From NCBI GenBank assembly GCA_026388255.1, contig JAPLKC010000023.1:1-51442 (forward strand): DNA of 51,442 bases. The letters are read 5' to 3'. The notes beneath the pieces were generated by a model. That model did not search any database. It saw only the letters and a list, made by a program, of their open reading frames with translations, and was not told the origin of the DNA. Of this stretch, positions 1 to 8,497 are shown piece by piece (position 1 is the stretch's first letter; each line of letters begins with the position of its first letter). The position numbers and the translations under genes were made by a program. Source of the stretch: Pseudomonadota bacterium. GTDB taxonomy: Bacteria; Desulfobacterota; Syntrophorhabdia; Syntrophorhabdales; Syntrophorhabdaceae.

Positions 1-14
1 AAGGAGGCAGAATT

Positions 15-1655
15 ATGAGAGAATTGGAATACGATGGCATTATCATCGGAGCAGGCCCCAACGGCCTGACAACAGCAGGTTATTTAACAAAGGCAGGTTT
101 GAAGATTGCAATCCTGGAAAGGAGATATGAGATCGGCGGAGGGTTAGCCACAGAGAACCTTCTCCTTCCCGGTATGCTTGTTGACAGTCATGCCATCTAC
201 CACATGATGGTAGATTATGCACCTCCAATGAGGGATTTTGAACTGGAGACAAAGTATGACCTGAAATGGATCTACCCGGAGCTTCAGATTGTTATGCCCT
301 TTATGGACGGAACATATCTTGCCCTGTACAGCGATCCCAAAAAGTCAGCAGAGTCTATTGCGCAGTTTTCAAAAAAGGATGCAGAGACCTTCCTTAACTT
401 TGCCAATATATCCGAAGAAGCTATGGATATATTCCTTGCCCCGGCAAGTTATGTGAATCCTCTTCCCAGCATTGAGCAGGCAGCAAAGCTCGAACTTCAT
501 CCTGCCACCAAATGGGATGATGAACTCACGGGATTCACACCGAAACAGATTGTAGATTCCTGGTTTGAGAATGATAAGGTACGTGCATTATTTCTCTATT
601 GCGCCACCATGTGGGGACTTGATTATGACCTTGAAGGCCTCGGATACCTTGTGCCTCTCATGATAAACCGTGCATGGCATTTCAAGCTGTCTCACATGGG
701 TTCCCACCACATAGCACATCTTATGGGGAAATATATATCAGAGAACGGCGGCAGGGTAATAAGCGGATGCGAAATAAAGAGAATTGTCATTGAGAACAAT
801 GAGGCCAAGGGAGTTGAACTTAAAGACGGCACAATTCTCAAGGCAAAGAAGTTTGTCTGCAGCACCCTTAATCCGCACCAGACCTTCTATGACATGGTGG
901 GAAAAGAACATCTCGACAAGGAACTGATCACAAGGCTTGACGAGTGGCATTATTCCGACATGAGCTTTTTTACTACACACCTGGCCCTGACAGAGAAACC
1001 GAAATTCAAGATATTTGAAAAGCATCCGGAACTTGAGAACGCACTTATCTATGTAATCGGATATGAGAGCGAACAGGATCTTGTCGATCACTTTGAAGCT
1101 TCAAAAAGAGGAGAACTGCATGACGGCGGTTTCAACTGCTGCTTCCCCTCCATTCATGATCCAATCCGTATGCATCGACATGAAGGCAGTTTTGTCAAAC
1201 ACATCGGTCTTATCTCCATGGAATGCGCACCATACAACCTTAAGGATGGCGGTGGCCTCGGATGGAACAAACACAGAAGACCCTATGCAGAACGCTGCAA
1301 GGCCATACTGGAAAAATATGCACCAAATATGAATAAAGATACCATAGTATGGGATTATATCAGTACGCCTTTAGACACTGAGAATAAATTCCCTGATATG
1401 AAGCAGGGATGTTTTAAACAGGGCGCATATCTCCCGCTCCAGATGGGATTTATGAGACCCAATGAATACTGCGGCCAGCATGATACGCCAATAAAGAATC
1501 TCTATGTCGGTGGAGCCTCCACACACTCCGGCGGTATGATTACCTACGGTCCCGGCTTTAATGCAGCAGAAAAGATTGCAGAGAATCTGGGGATTAAGAA
1601 ATGGTGGCCTGAACCACGGGGCGTTAAAGAAGCAAGAGATTTAGGACTATTTTAG
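15..1655 (+). CDS. CrtI/phytoene-desaturase-type FAD oxidoreductase (first paralogue)
   Basis: Flavin-dependent amine-oxidase/phytoene-desaturase-type oxidoreductase, 546 residues. The N-terminus carries the Rossmann dinucleotide motif GAGPNG (about residues 13-18), followed about 20 residues later by a strand ending in LER that would bind the FAD ribose. The C-terminus (about 495-520) has the second FAD-contact motif of this family, YVGGAST followed by a GG and PGFNAA stretch. A perfect AAGGAGG lies 7 bp before the ATG. The family oxidises or saturates C-C bonds in hydrophobic substrates such as carotenoids, but members in anaerobes act on unknown compounds. The gene is first in a tightly spaced operon whose start is outside the window, and it is paired with a second paralogue at 2124. 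Family assignment is firm and substrate is unknown. Confidence 0.88.
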   Translation: MRELEYDGIIIGAGPNGLTTAGYLTKAGLKIAILERRYEIGGGLATENLLLPGMLVDSHAIYHMMVDYAPPMRDFELETKYDLKWIYPELQIVMPFMDGTYLALYSDPKKSAESIAQFSKKDAETFLNFANISEEAMDIFLAPASYVNPLPSIEQAAKLELHPATKWDDELTGFTPKQIVDSWFENDKVRALFLYCATMWGLDYDLEGLGYLVPLMINRAWHFKLSHMGSHHIAHLMGKYISENGGRVISGCEIKRIVIENNEAKGVELKDGTILKAKKFVCSTLNPHQTFYDMVGKEHLDKELITRLDEWHYSDMSFFTTHLALTEKPKFKIFEKHPELENALIYVIGYESEQDLVDHFEASKRGELHDGGFNCCFPSIHDPIRMHRHEGSFVKHIGLISMECAPYNLKDGGGLGWNKHRRPYAERCKAILEKYAPNMNKDTIVWDYISTPLDTENKFPDMKQGCFKQGAYLPLQMGFMRPNEYCGQHDTPIKNLYVGGASTHSGGMITYGPGFNAAEKIAENLGIKKWWPEPRGVKEARDLGLF

Positions 1656-1679
1656 TAACTGGAATAAAAGGAGGATACC

Positions 1680-2090
1680 ATGTTTATGCGATCAACCGGT
1701 TTAGGAAGGACATTACTCACTGGTAAAGTGTCGAACATTTTTGCTACCACAGTTGTACCTTCTACGTTGGAAGAACCTCAAGAGGGTGTCACGGAACCTG
1801 TGCGTATGATGATGATGATGGAGATTGTGAACCCTGTGCACTGGACAGTACGTGCCTTTTTGGATCCATCTGATTTAAGAAAGATAGTGAAGGTAATAGT
1901 GACAAATCCGTTACTCATCCTCAAGGGTATAAAGTTCTTTTTTTCAAAAGACCCTGATTACGGGGAATTGGCAAAGGTAGAAGCATCTGCCCCTAAAGCA
2001 GATGCGGGAAAGGCGCCGAAAGGACCAGCCTCAGTACCGGGACCTGGCGCCATACCAAAGGGACCGGGCGCCATACCATCAAGAGCATGA
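1680..2090 (+). CDS. 136-residue protein of unknown function between the two FAD oxidoreductases
   Basis: I do not recognise a family. The start is well supported by AAAGGAGG 8 bp upstream, and the gene sits 24 bp after the first oxidoreductase and 33 bp before the second, so it is co-transcribed with both. The protein has a run of five methionines (residues 43-47, encoded by an ATG repeat), then a hydrophobic/basic stretch (about 75-95: KIVKVIV, LLILKGIKFFF) that could be amphipathic or membrane-associated. Its low-complexity tail is rich in Ala, Pro, Gly and Lys, with GPGAIP repeated at the end. There is no signal peptide and no obvious metal or cofactor motif. Position suggests a small partner or membrane tether for the flavoproteins, which is inference only. 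Confidence 0.75.
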   Translation: MFMRSTGLGRTLLTGKVSNIFATTVVPSTLEEPQEGVTEPVRMMMMMEIVNPVHWTVRAFLDPSDLRKIVKVIVTNPLLILKGIKFFFSKDPDYGELAKVEASAPKADAGKAPKGPASVPGPGAIPKGPGAIPSRA

Positions 2091-2123
2091 ATTTAATGAA
2101 GATATAAGAATAAGGAGGGCATT

Positions 2124-3806
2124 ATGGCAGATAAAAAGTACGATGCGGTTATAGTAGGCGGTGGGCATCATGCTACAATCATAGCCTGCTATTTGCAGAG
2201 AGCCGGTTTAAAGACGGCCATGTTTGAAAGATGGCATGAAATGGGTGGCGGTGCATGTGGTGAGGAACTGCCTGTACCGGGATTTATCCAGAATGTATGC
2301 GCACATTTTACGCGTTTTTATACAAACCCGGCATACAGTGATTTTGACCTGAGAGATCATGGACTGGTCTACCTGTTCCCTGAGAACAACGAGGCATGGA
2401 TCTATCCTGACGGCAGCTACATATTGGGTAAGACGATCTTCCCGGTTGTTGATCCTCTTACCGGAAGGGCAGAGTTCTCTCAGGAGGCTGCTGATTATAC
2501 CATTAAAGAAATAGCAAAAATCAATAAAGATGATGCAAATACTGTTGAGGATATTATAAGGAGATTTAAAAACAAGTGGAGAAAAGCATTTGGACTGTAC
2601 CGATACACAGGTCCGGCTGAGTGGGGTAATGGACCCGATCCTCTTGAAGCGCTTTTTGATGACCCGATAGATGGACTTGATCGTGATATCGCCTTAGGGA
2701 CAGTTGGCGAAATTGCCACGAAGATGTTCAAGAGTCCTGAGATGCAAACATTTTATATGAGGGCAATTCAGACTTCAAACGGTCTTTTTCCGCAGGACAG
2801 ACCCGGGCCATACTGGCACATCCATGCTCTTGGTCTCATTCTTTCCGTCGATGCCGCAGCAATCGTAACCGGTGGCACTCATAGCATTACCCATGCACTT
2901 CTTCGTGCCTTTGAAAAATACGGCGGCGAATTCTTTGTTCTTAATGAGGTCAAGAAGGTACTGAGCGATAACAAAAAGGCAACTGGAATCGAACTGGTAA
3001 ACGGCGATAGGATTTTTGCCGATATGGTAATCAGTGACTTAAGCATTGAGCTCACAATGGACGTAGCAGGCAAGGAAAACTGGCCGGCCGATCTCTGGGC
3101 AAGAGGCCAGAAACTTAAAGAGAAACCCCCGACACTTGATGATAAAGCATATGAGAGAACCCAACTTCTATGGGGTAATATTGCACTTATGGATGCACCG
3201 GTTTATCCGCAGAATCCCGAACTGGGCATGGTTCCGAGATTATACTTCGGTGAAGCAAACCCAGAGTACTTCCTGAGCGGACAGTACCAGAGGGATCGGT
3301 GGGAAAAAGGTATTTCCGACAAGTTATATCTCCTCGTTGCCCCTGATGTTCAATGGGACAAGACCCGCGCACCGGCTGGACGGTTTGCAGCCCTTGTCGA
3401 AGAGTTTACCTGCCCATGGAGGAACTTTTCAGAAAGAGAATGGCTGAAGATGAAAAAGGAGATTGAATTCAGGATGATTGAAGAGTGGGGAAAATATGCA
3501 CCTAATGTCAATATGGAAAACTTCATATCTGCCTGGATTGCAACTCCGGATGATGTGGTTAACAGGAACCCCTGTATGCCTCAGGGTGGCTGGGGCGCAT
3601 TGGATGCCCATTACGAATGCTCCGGCAGGTTGAGACCATTCCCTGAAATATCGGGATACCGTTTGCCATTAAAGAATTACTATCTCTGTTCCTCGGCGGC
3701 ACACTCTGCGCACGGTATAGGGCGTGGCAGCAGCTATGCCTGCTACAAGACGATTGCAGAAGATTTTGGACTTAAATACAAGCCGTGGGAAGAACGCGGG
3801 TGGTAG
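2124..3806 (+). CDS. CrtI-type FAD oxidoreductase (second, divergent paralogue)
   Basis: A 560-residue paralogue of the gene at 15, with an N-terminal FAD fold and the C-terminal desaturase region (about 518-550, YLCSSAAHSAHG and RGSSYACY). The Rossmann loop is altered: GGGHHA replaces the usual GxGxxG, so the third glycine is alanine and two histidines sit in the loop. The start has AAGGAGG 8 bp upstream. Paired CrtI-like genes in one operon suggest either a heteromeric enzyme or two successive redox steps on one hydrophobic substrate. With the changed loop this copy may bind FAD differently or play a structural role. Family call is firm; function is inferred. Confidence 0.85.
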   Translation: MADKKYDAVIVGGGHHATIIACYLQRAGLKTAMFERWHEMGGGACGEELPVPGFIQNVCAHFTRFYTNPAYSDFDLRDHGLVYLFPENNEAWIYPDGSYILGKTIFPVVDPLTGRAEFSQEAADYTIKEIAKINKDDANTVEDIIRRFKNKWRKAFGLYRYTGPAEWGNGPDPLEALFDDPIDGLDRDIALGTVGEIATKMFKSPEMQTFYMRAIQTSNGLFPQDRPGPYWHIHALGLILSVDAAAIVTGGTHSITHALLRAFEKYGGEFFVLNEVKKVLSDNKKATGIELVNGDRIFADMVISDLSIELTMDVAGKENWPADLWARGQKLKEKPPTLDDKAYERTQLLWGNIALMDAPVYPQNPELGMVPRLYFGEANPEYFLSGQYQRDRWEKGISDKLYLLVAPDVQWDKTRAPAGRFAALVEEFTCPWRNFSEREWLKMKKEIEFRMIEEWGKYAPNVNMENFISAWIATPDDVVNRNPCMPQGGWGALDAHYECSGRLRPFPEISGYRLPLKNYYLCSSAAHSAHGIGRGSSYACYKTIAEDFGLKYKPWEERGW

Positions 3807-3847
3807 AAGATTGAAAAAACCTAAGATTCAGTGAAAGTGTATCATAT

Positions 3848-4711
3848 ATGAAACCTCATCCGGAATGCGGCGCATGTCTTGTTCATTGGGTGTTTGAAAG
3901 GACGGCGCCGTATACCCCTGAAGGTGGAACAGCCGTCCTCGTCAGGAACATAGTTGGAGTACTGCTAAGCGATGTTTCACCACAGGCGAACGTTGGTTCT
4001 CTGTGCAATGGAACAGTACATGCTGTTTTTGATTCAACACCCGGGCTTCCCCAACATTATGAGGATCTTAAGCATAAAAGCAATGAAAATGCAAAAATGA
4101 TCCTGGTTGAGGCCATGGAATACATAAATAAAGAAGAAACACTGGAAGGCAGACTGTCAAGAGCCTGCTTTCTTGCCGCTGCTGCCAATATTGCCCCTCT
4201 GAATGCACCTTCAAGTCCTTACACTTTTCAGGAAATACGCGATTTGATGCATCTCGGAGATGCTAAGATGGCTGTAATGGGTGACCTTTTCGGGGCCCTT
4301 AAGAATGCCCGCCATGTGTTTTATGTAACAGATAATGCAGGTGAAATAGGTTTTGACTCCCTTGTTATTCGTCAGATTAAGGATATGGGATTGAGAATTA
4401 CTCTTGTAGTAAAAAAGCAGACCTTTTTTGAAGATGCAACCATGATTGACGTCAACACCTTCGGTCTTGAGGGGCTGGTTGATGAAATAATAACGGTTCC
4501 AGGTTTTCTTGCACCCGATAAAATGGATAAAGAAACTGCAGCATCCTTCAAATCCTGTGACCTTGTTATTGCCAAAGGCACCGGAAGTTACGAGGCCATA
4601 CATGGCGAGATACCTGATAAGAAAGCAGTTTATATGCTGAAGATAAAGTGCAAACCCATAGCAAGAGAATTGGGGATGGATGGGGGAAATGTTATTGTGA
4701 AGGTTGAATAA
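3848..4711 (+). CDS. DUF89 / ARMT1-like metal-dependent phosphatase
   Basis: 287 residues matching the DUF89 damage-control phosphatase family. The N-terminus begins with a CxxC pair (C8, C11) seen in prokaryotic members. The central metal-site motif DNAGEIGFD falls near residue 160, and the C-terminal motifs AKGTGSYEA and KCKPIARELG follow. DUF89 enzymes hydrolyse phosphate esters, often unwanted or damaged sugar phosphates, with Mn, Ni or Co. No strong ribosome-binding site is visible before the ATG, and the gene is 41 bp after the second oxidoreductase. In an operon that also encodes an ATP-dependent phosphotransferase, a phosphatase could remove the phosphate after use or clear a stalled intermediate; that link is inference. 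A 20-bp perfect palindrome overlaps the stop codon. Confidence 0.85.
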   Translation: MKPHPECGACLVHWVFERTAPYTPEGGTAVLVRNIVGVLLSDVSPQANVGSLCNGTVHAVFDSTPGLPQHYEDLKHKSNENAKMILVEAMEYINKEETLEGRLSRACFLAAAANIAPLNAPSSPYTFQEIRDLMHLGDAKMAVMGDLFGALKNARHVFYVTDNAGEIGFDSLVIRQIKDMGLRITLVVKKQTFFEDATMIDVNTFGLEGLVDEIITVPGFLAPDKMDKETAASFKSCDLVIAKGTGSYEAIHGEIPDKKAVYMLKIKCKPIARELGMDGGNVIVKVE

Positions 4712-4729
4712 AAAATGTATACATTTTTT
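4710..4729. promoter_or_regulatory. 20-bp perfect A/T palindrome between the DUF89 and SDR genes
   Basis: The sequence reads AAAAAATGTA then its exact reverse complement TACATTTTTT, starting on the last two bases of the DUF89 stop codon. It could be an operator dyad, or a weak hairpin with a U-rich 3' side acting as a partial terminator. It lies 38 bp before the SDR start codon. The symmetry is seen directly; the role is not known. Confidence 0.4.
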
Positions 4730-4767
4730 TTATTTAAGTCTTTAAATTTAGAGAAAGGAGGTATACA

Positions 4768-5523
4768 ATGATAAGTCTGGAGGGAAAAGTTGCGATTGTC
4801 ACCGGTGGTGCTAAAGGACTCGGAAGGGCGTTTTGTGAAGGATTTGCCCGGGAAGGAGCAAAGGTTTTAGCGGTGACCCGTAAAGACTTGAAGGGGTTGG
4901 AAGAAACAGTAAAGGCAGTGAGAGAAGCAGGATCTGAAGGGGAATATCTCCAAATTGATGTGACATCCAGGGCTGATAATGAGAGAATGGTAAAATTTGC
5001 AATGGAGAGGTTCGGCAGGATTGATATCCTGGTAAACAACGCGGCATTCTACTATGGTGTTGAGCGCAAGGGATTTGATGAAATCAGCGATGAAGAGTGG
5101 GACATGATGATGTCAGTAAATGTCAAAGGTTCCTGGCTTCCAACTGTTGCAGTCTTTCCTTTTATGAAACAGGCTGGAAAAGGAAAGATTGTCAACCTGA
5201 CATCAGAGGTCTTTTTTACGGGTTCCCATGGTTTTGTTCACTACGTAGCAACTAAGGGCGCTGTTGTTGGACTGACCAGGGCTTTGGCCATTGAACTCGG
5301 GCCGTATAACATCTGTGTCAATGCGGTTGCACCCGGGTTCACGGATACAGAAGCAAGCCGCACAATTGCAGATGTCACAAAGTACGATACATCCAAAACA
5401 CCTCTTAAAAGACTCGGTGTGGCGGAAGATATCGTCGGAGCTACGATTTTTCTTTCTTCAGATGCAGCAGATTTCATAACTGGACAGACCATCCTTGTGG
5501 ATGGAGGAAAAGCAATGCATTAA
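4768..5523 (+). CDS. Short-chain dehydrogenase/reductase (SDR)
   Basis: Classical SDR, 251 residues, the usual length. It has TGGAKGLG (cofactor loop, about residues 13-20), NNAA (about 91-94), a catalytic Ser in LTSE, and the YVATK catalytic pair (Tyr and Lys) near residue 159, followed by NAVAPG and a C-terminal GQTILVDGG. It therefore should be an active NAD(P)-dependent alcohol dehydrogenase or ketone reductase. The start has AAAGGAGG 7 bp upstream. It lies 56 bp after the DUF89 gene and 41 bp before the phosphohistidine protein, so it is probably in the same operon. Substrate cannot be told from sequence. Confidence 0.92.
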   Translation: MISLEGKVAIVTGGAKGLGRAFCEGFAREGAKVLAVTRKDLKGLEETVKAVREAGSEGEYLQIDVTSRADNERMVKFAMERFGRIDILVNNAAFYYGVERKGFDEISDEEWDMMMSVNVKGSWLPTVAVFPFMKQAGKGKIVNLTSEVFFTGSHGFVHYVATKGAVVGLTRALAIELGPYNICVNAVAPGFTDTEASRTIADVTKYDTSKTPLKRLGVAEDIVGATIFLSSDAADFITGQTILVDGGKAMH

Positions 5524-5564
5524 AAAGAGCAATGCACCAAAAAAATCGAAAAAGGGGAGGATTT

Positions 5565-7247
5565 ATGAAGATGTACGATTGTGTTCCAGGTCTTGAGTTT
5601 GATGAGAGTTTGGATTTTGCGGTTTCGCCGGCTTGGTTTCTGGATGCTACGCACTCTGTGCCGCCATGGACACCTATGTTCGGTTGGTTCTGGATCAATT
5701 TCTGCCGGCACGGCATGCAGTATGGCGCAGAAAAGCTTTCTTTACCCACGGTAAAGGGATGGGACTGGCGGTTTAAGGATGGAGGCGGCTATCTGGCCTT
5801 GCTCATTGTTCAGGATCCTGAGGAAAGAAAGGCTCGTGAGGAGCGTTTCAAAGTTGCTATTATGCCTTTCATCCAGGATTTCAGCGGCTTGTGGAAGGGT
5901 TTTGTGGACGAGATTGTAGGGAAGTACGATGCGCTGAAGATCGATCTCGATAAAGCCTCCAATATAGATCTTCTGGAGAATTTTGAAGGGACGATCAATG
6001 TCTGCAAGCGCATGTGGGAAATACACATGTATATGATGTATGGCGTCTATACCGCATTCGTACTCTTTGAACAGATGACACAGCAGCTCCTCGGTTTTAA
6101 TGACTCAAGCCCAGAATTCCACAGGCTTATGAGCGGTTTTGACAACAAGAGCTTCCAGGTGGACAAGGGCCTTTTTGAATTTGCCCGGAAAGCTGAGGCT
6201 ATGGGATTGAAAGATATATTTCTTTCCACTGAAGCATCAAAGATGAGAGATGCCCTCAAACCCACGTATAACGGACAGGAATTTCTCAAGGCCTTTGATG
6301 ATTTTATGGAAAAGGAAGCGGGATGGCGTTTGGATAGGATGGCAGAGATCAATTGCCCCACATGGCTTGAGGATCCTACCCCGGCTTTTTCCGTGATCAA
6401 AATGGCCATTACTAAGGGAATGAACTACAACCTCGATGAAGACAGGAAGAGACTTGAAGCTGAGAGAATCGTTGCCGAGAATGAGATATTGGCAAAGATA
6501 TCCCCAGAACAGAAGGGTTGGTTCAAAACGATGCTGAAACTTGCGCAGGACTGCGCCTGGTTCAGCGAAGAACACAACCATTATCTTGACCTTTACGCGC
6601 ACGCCATGGTCAGACGGAGTGTTATAGGTATAGGAAAACGCTTTGCAAAATTAGGCGCGATCGAAACTGCTGATGATATATTCTACCTGATACCCGATGA
6701 GGTGAGAAAGGCATGCATAAGCCCTGATATGTTCAACCTCAGACCGATTGTAGACCGCAGAAAGGCTGACTGGCAGGGCTGGTGTGCGAAAGATAACCCG
6801 CCGGCATTTATGAAAGAAGGTTTCACTTTTGAGGATGCAATGGGAGGATTGATCGGATCCATGGATCCCATCGCCTTAAAGGTCGTTGTGGGCAGTATGC
6901 CTGTGGTAAGACCGGAACTCAAGGCTGATCTCTTCGGTGTTTGCGGTTCGCCAGGCGTGGCTGAAGGGACTGTGAAGGTTGTCTGGAAAGAGGAAGAACT
7001 ATCGAAGATACAAAAAGGAGATATTATGGTAGCGCCTACTACCTCTCCAAGCTGGACCCCCGTTTTCTCTATTCTGGGAGGGGTTATCGTGGATAGAGGC
7101 GCGAGCCTTTCCCACGCTGCAATCGTCGGCAGGGAATATGGCATACCCGTTGTCATGAATACATTCGAAGGCACAAAGGTCTTGAAAGATGGAATGAGGA
7201 TAAGGCTGGACGCAAATATGGGTGCTATATACATCCTTGACAAGTAA
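5565..7247 (+). CDS. PEP-synthase-like protein: substrate domain plus swivelling phosphohistidine domain
   Basis: 560 residues when started at the ATG preceded by AAAGGGGAGG; an in-frame ATG 33 bp upstream has no ribosome-binding site. Residues about 1-460 are a mostly helical, family-specific region with an aromatic-rich N-terminus (WFLDATHS, PPWTPMFGWFW), like the substrate domain of rifampin phosphotransferase or the 70-kDa subunit of phenylphosphate synthase. The last about 80 residues are the PEP-utilising mobile domain, with the phosphoacceptor in LSHAAIVGREYGIP (H517). There is no ATP-grasp domain; that is encoded by the gene at 7444. By family mechanism the pair would turn ATP into AMP and phosphate while passing the beta-phosphate through H517 to a substrate. 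The acceptor is unknown. Confidence 0.85.
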   Translation: MKMYDCVPGLEFDESLDFAVSPAWFLDATHSVPPWTPMFGWFWINFCRHGMQYGAEKLSLPTVKGWDWRFKDGGGYLALLIVQDPEERKAREERFKVAIMPFIQDFSGLWKGFVDEIVGKYDALKIDLDKASNIDLLENFEGTINVCKRMWEIHMYMMYGVYTAFVLFEQMTQQLLGFNDSSPEFHRLMSGFDNKSFQVDKGLFEFARKAEAMGLKDIFLSTEASKMRDALKPTYNGQEFLKAFDDFMEKEAGWRLDRMAEINCPTWLEDPTPAFSVIKMAITKGMNYNLDEDRKRLEAERIVAENEILAKISPEQKGWFKTMLKLAQDCAWFSEEHNHYLDLYAHAMVRRSVIGIGKRFAKLGAIETADDIFYLIPDEVRKACISPDMFNLRPIVDRRKADWQGWCAKDNPPAFMKEGFTFEDAMGGLIGSMDPIALKVVVGSMPVVRPELKADLFGVCGSPGVAEGTVKVVWKEEELSKIQKGDIMVAPTTSPSWTPVFSILGGVIVDRGASLSHAAIVGREYGIPVVMNTFEGTKVLKDGMRIRLDANMGAIYILDK

Positions 7248-7443
7248 CAACAACGAAAAAAGGCAAAGGGCAAACCAAAAGGTGATGATTGCATCCTTTT
7301 GGATGAGTTATAAAGCCGAGAAAGGATTTTTATCAGATTCCAGGTACGGGGTTCAGGTTTATTACCTGAGCTCTCGTCCCCTGGATTCGAAAATCCTTAA
7401 GTCATACTGACTTGTCGGGATGTCCTTTGATTAGGAGACTTCT
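7248..7443 (+). other. Hairpin-rich intergenic region between the two phosphotransferase genes (candidate structured RNA)
   Basis: Within 196 bp there are several strong inverted repeats. Stem 1 is CCAAAAGG (7275-7282) with CCTTTTGG (7295-7302). A nested element follows: AAGGATTTT (7322-7330) with AAAATCCTT (7390-7398), enclosing TCCAGG (7339-7344) with CCTGGA (7380-7385), enclosing TTCAGGT (7352-7358) with ACCTGAG (7364-7370) over a 5-base loop. Last is AAGTCA (7399-7404) with TGACTT (7408-7413). The next gene starts 30 bp later with its own GGAG. No intrinsic terminator U-run follows any stem. The region could be an mRNA processing or stability element, an attenuator, or a novel cis-regulatory RNA. 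I do not recognise a known riboswitch. Confidence 0.5.
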
Positions 7444-8487
7444 ATGGATATGAAAGAAATTTATTGGTTGGATGAACTATCTAAAGAATATAGAGAAGCT
7501 GTGGGAAATAAATGTGCAAACCTGGGAGAGCTGATAAAAATCGGCCTTCGTGTGCCCTATGGATTTGCTCTTTCCATAAAAGCTTATGAAACATTTATGG
7601 AACAATCAGGTTTAAAGGAAAAGGTAATACAGATAGTTGAAAAGGAAACAAATGCAGGCCTTGATGTTGATAAAGAAATAGACAGGATGATAGCGATGAG
7701 CGCGACAATAAGAGAGGCCATCGAGGAGTGTGAAATGCCGCCGGGTATGGCCGCGCTCATCGCTGAATTCTACATGGAGCTTCAAAAAAAGGTAGGTATC
7801 ACCGATGTAGCCTGCGCTGTAAGATCAAGCGGGGCCGTAAGTATGCCGGGCCAGATGGAAACCTATCTGAATATAAAGGGTGAATCTGAGATCATCAGGA
7901 ATGTAAAAAAGGTCTGGGCAAGCGCCTTTACAACACGGGCAATCGTCTTCAGGATAAAGAGCAATATGCCTATTTCATGGGCGCCTATCGGCATTGCCGT
8001 AATCATGATGATCGATGCAAAAAGCGCCGGTGTTACATTGACTGTTCTCCCCAGTGCAGGCGATCTTGATCGTGCCATAGTTGAAGGTAATTTTGGTCTT
8101 GGAGAAAGTGTTGTCAGCGGGGATATAACGCCCGACTCTTTTATAATAAACAAAATTGATATGTTAATAGAATCAAGATCTGTTGCTGAAAAGACTAAGA
8201 TGGTTGTCTATGGCGAAATTGGTACAACAATTGCTGAAGTGCCGGTTGAGTTAAAAAAATCGCCTTGTCTCGATGATAACGAAATACTCGAGATAGTAAG
8301 AATTGGCAAGGAAGTTGAAAATTACTTCGGTTTTCCCCAGGATATGGAATGGGCCGTGGATAAAAGATTCCCTTTTCCGGAAAATATTTTCTGGGTGCAG
8401 GCCAGAGGAGCGAAATACACAAAAAAAGATGTTGGAAAGGATGAAGCGTATGTAGTAGACATGATGCTTCAACTCTTTAGAAAGTAG
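7444..8487 (+). CDS. PEP/pyruvate-binding ATP-grasp subunit of a split PEP-synthase-like phosphotransferase
   Basis: 347 residues covering only the N-terminal nucleotide-binding domain of PEP synthase or pyruvate phosphate dikinase. Motifs in order: NKCANLGEL (Lys near residue 22, phosphate contact), AVRSSGAV (Arg contacting ATP, about 128), GQMETYLNI, the TTRAIVFR segment, GLGESVVSGDITPDSF (about 219), and MEWAVD followed by WVQARG near 310-320. All are as expected for an ATP-binding enzyme. It lacks both the phosphohistidine and the PEP-binding domains, so it must work with the protein encoded at 5565. This division matches subunits 1 and 2 of phenylphosphate synthase. Ribosome-binding site TAGGAG is 8 bp upstream. 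Confidence 0.88.
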   Translation: MDMKEIYWLDELSKEYREAVGNKCANLGELIKIGLRVPYGFALSIKAYETFMEQSGLKEKVIQIVEKETNAGLDVDKEIDRMIAMSATIREAIEECEMPPGMAALIAEFYMELQKKVGITDVACAVRSSGAVSMPGQMETYLNIKGESEIIRNVKKVWASAFTTRAIVFRIKSNMPISWAPIGIAVIMMIDAKSAGVTLTVLPSAGDLDRAIVEGNFGLGESVVSGDITPDSFIINKIDMLIESRSVAEKTKMVVYGEIGTTIAEVPVELKKSPCLDDNEILEIVRIGKEVENYFGFPQDMEWAVDKRFPFPENIFWVQARGAKYTKKDVGKDEAYVVDMMLQLFRK

Positions 8488-8497
8488 AAAATTTGAA

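Noticed and set aside
1805-1822. ATG/GAT microsatellite as a phase-variation switch
   Set aside because: The unit is a triplet, so changes in copy number would not alter the reading frame.
5532-5564. Upstream ATG for the phosphohistidine protein
   Set aside because: No ribosome-binding site precedes it, while AAAGGGGAGG sits just before the ATG at 5565.
5565-8487. True phenylphosphate synthase of anaerobic phenol degradation
   Set aside because: Only the domain split matches. The CBS-domain third subunit and the UbiD-like phenylphosphate carboxylase are not in the window, so the substrate cannot be named.
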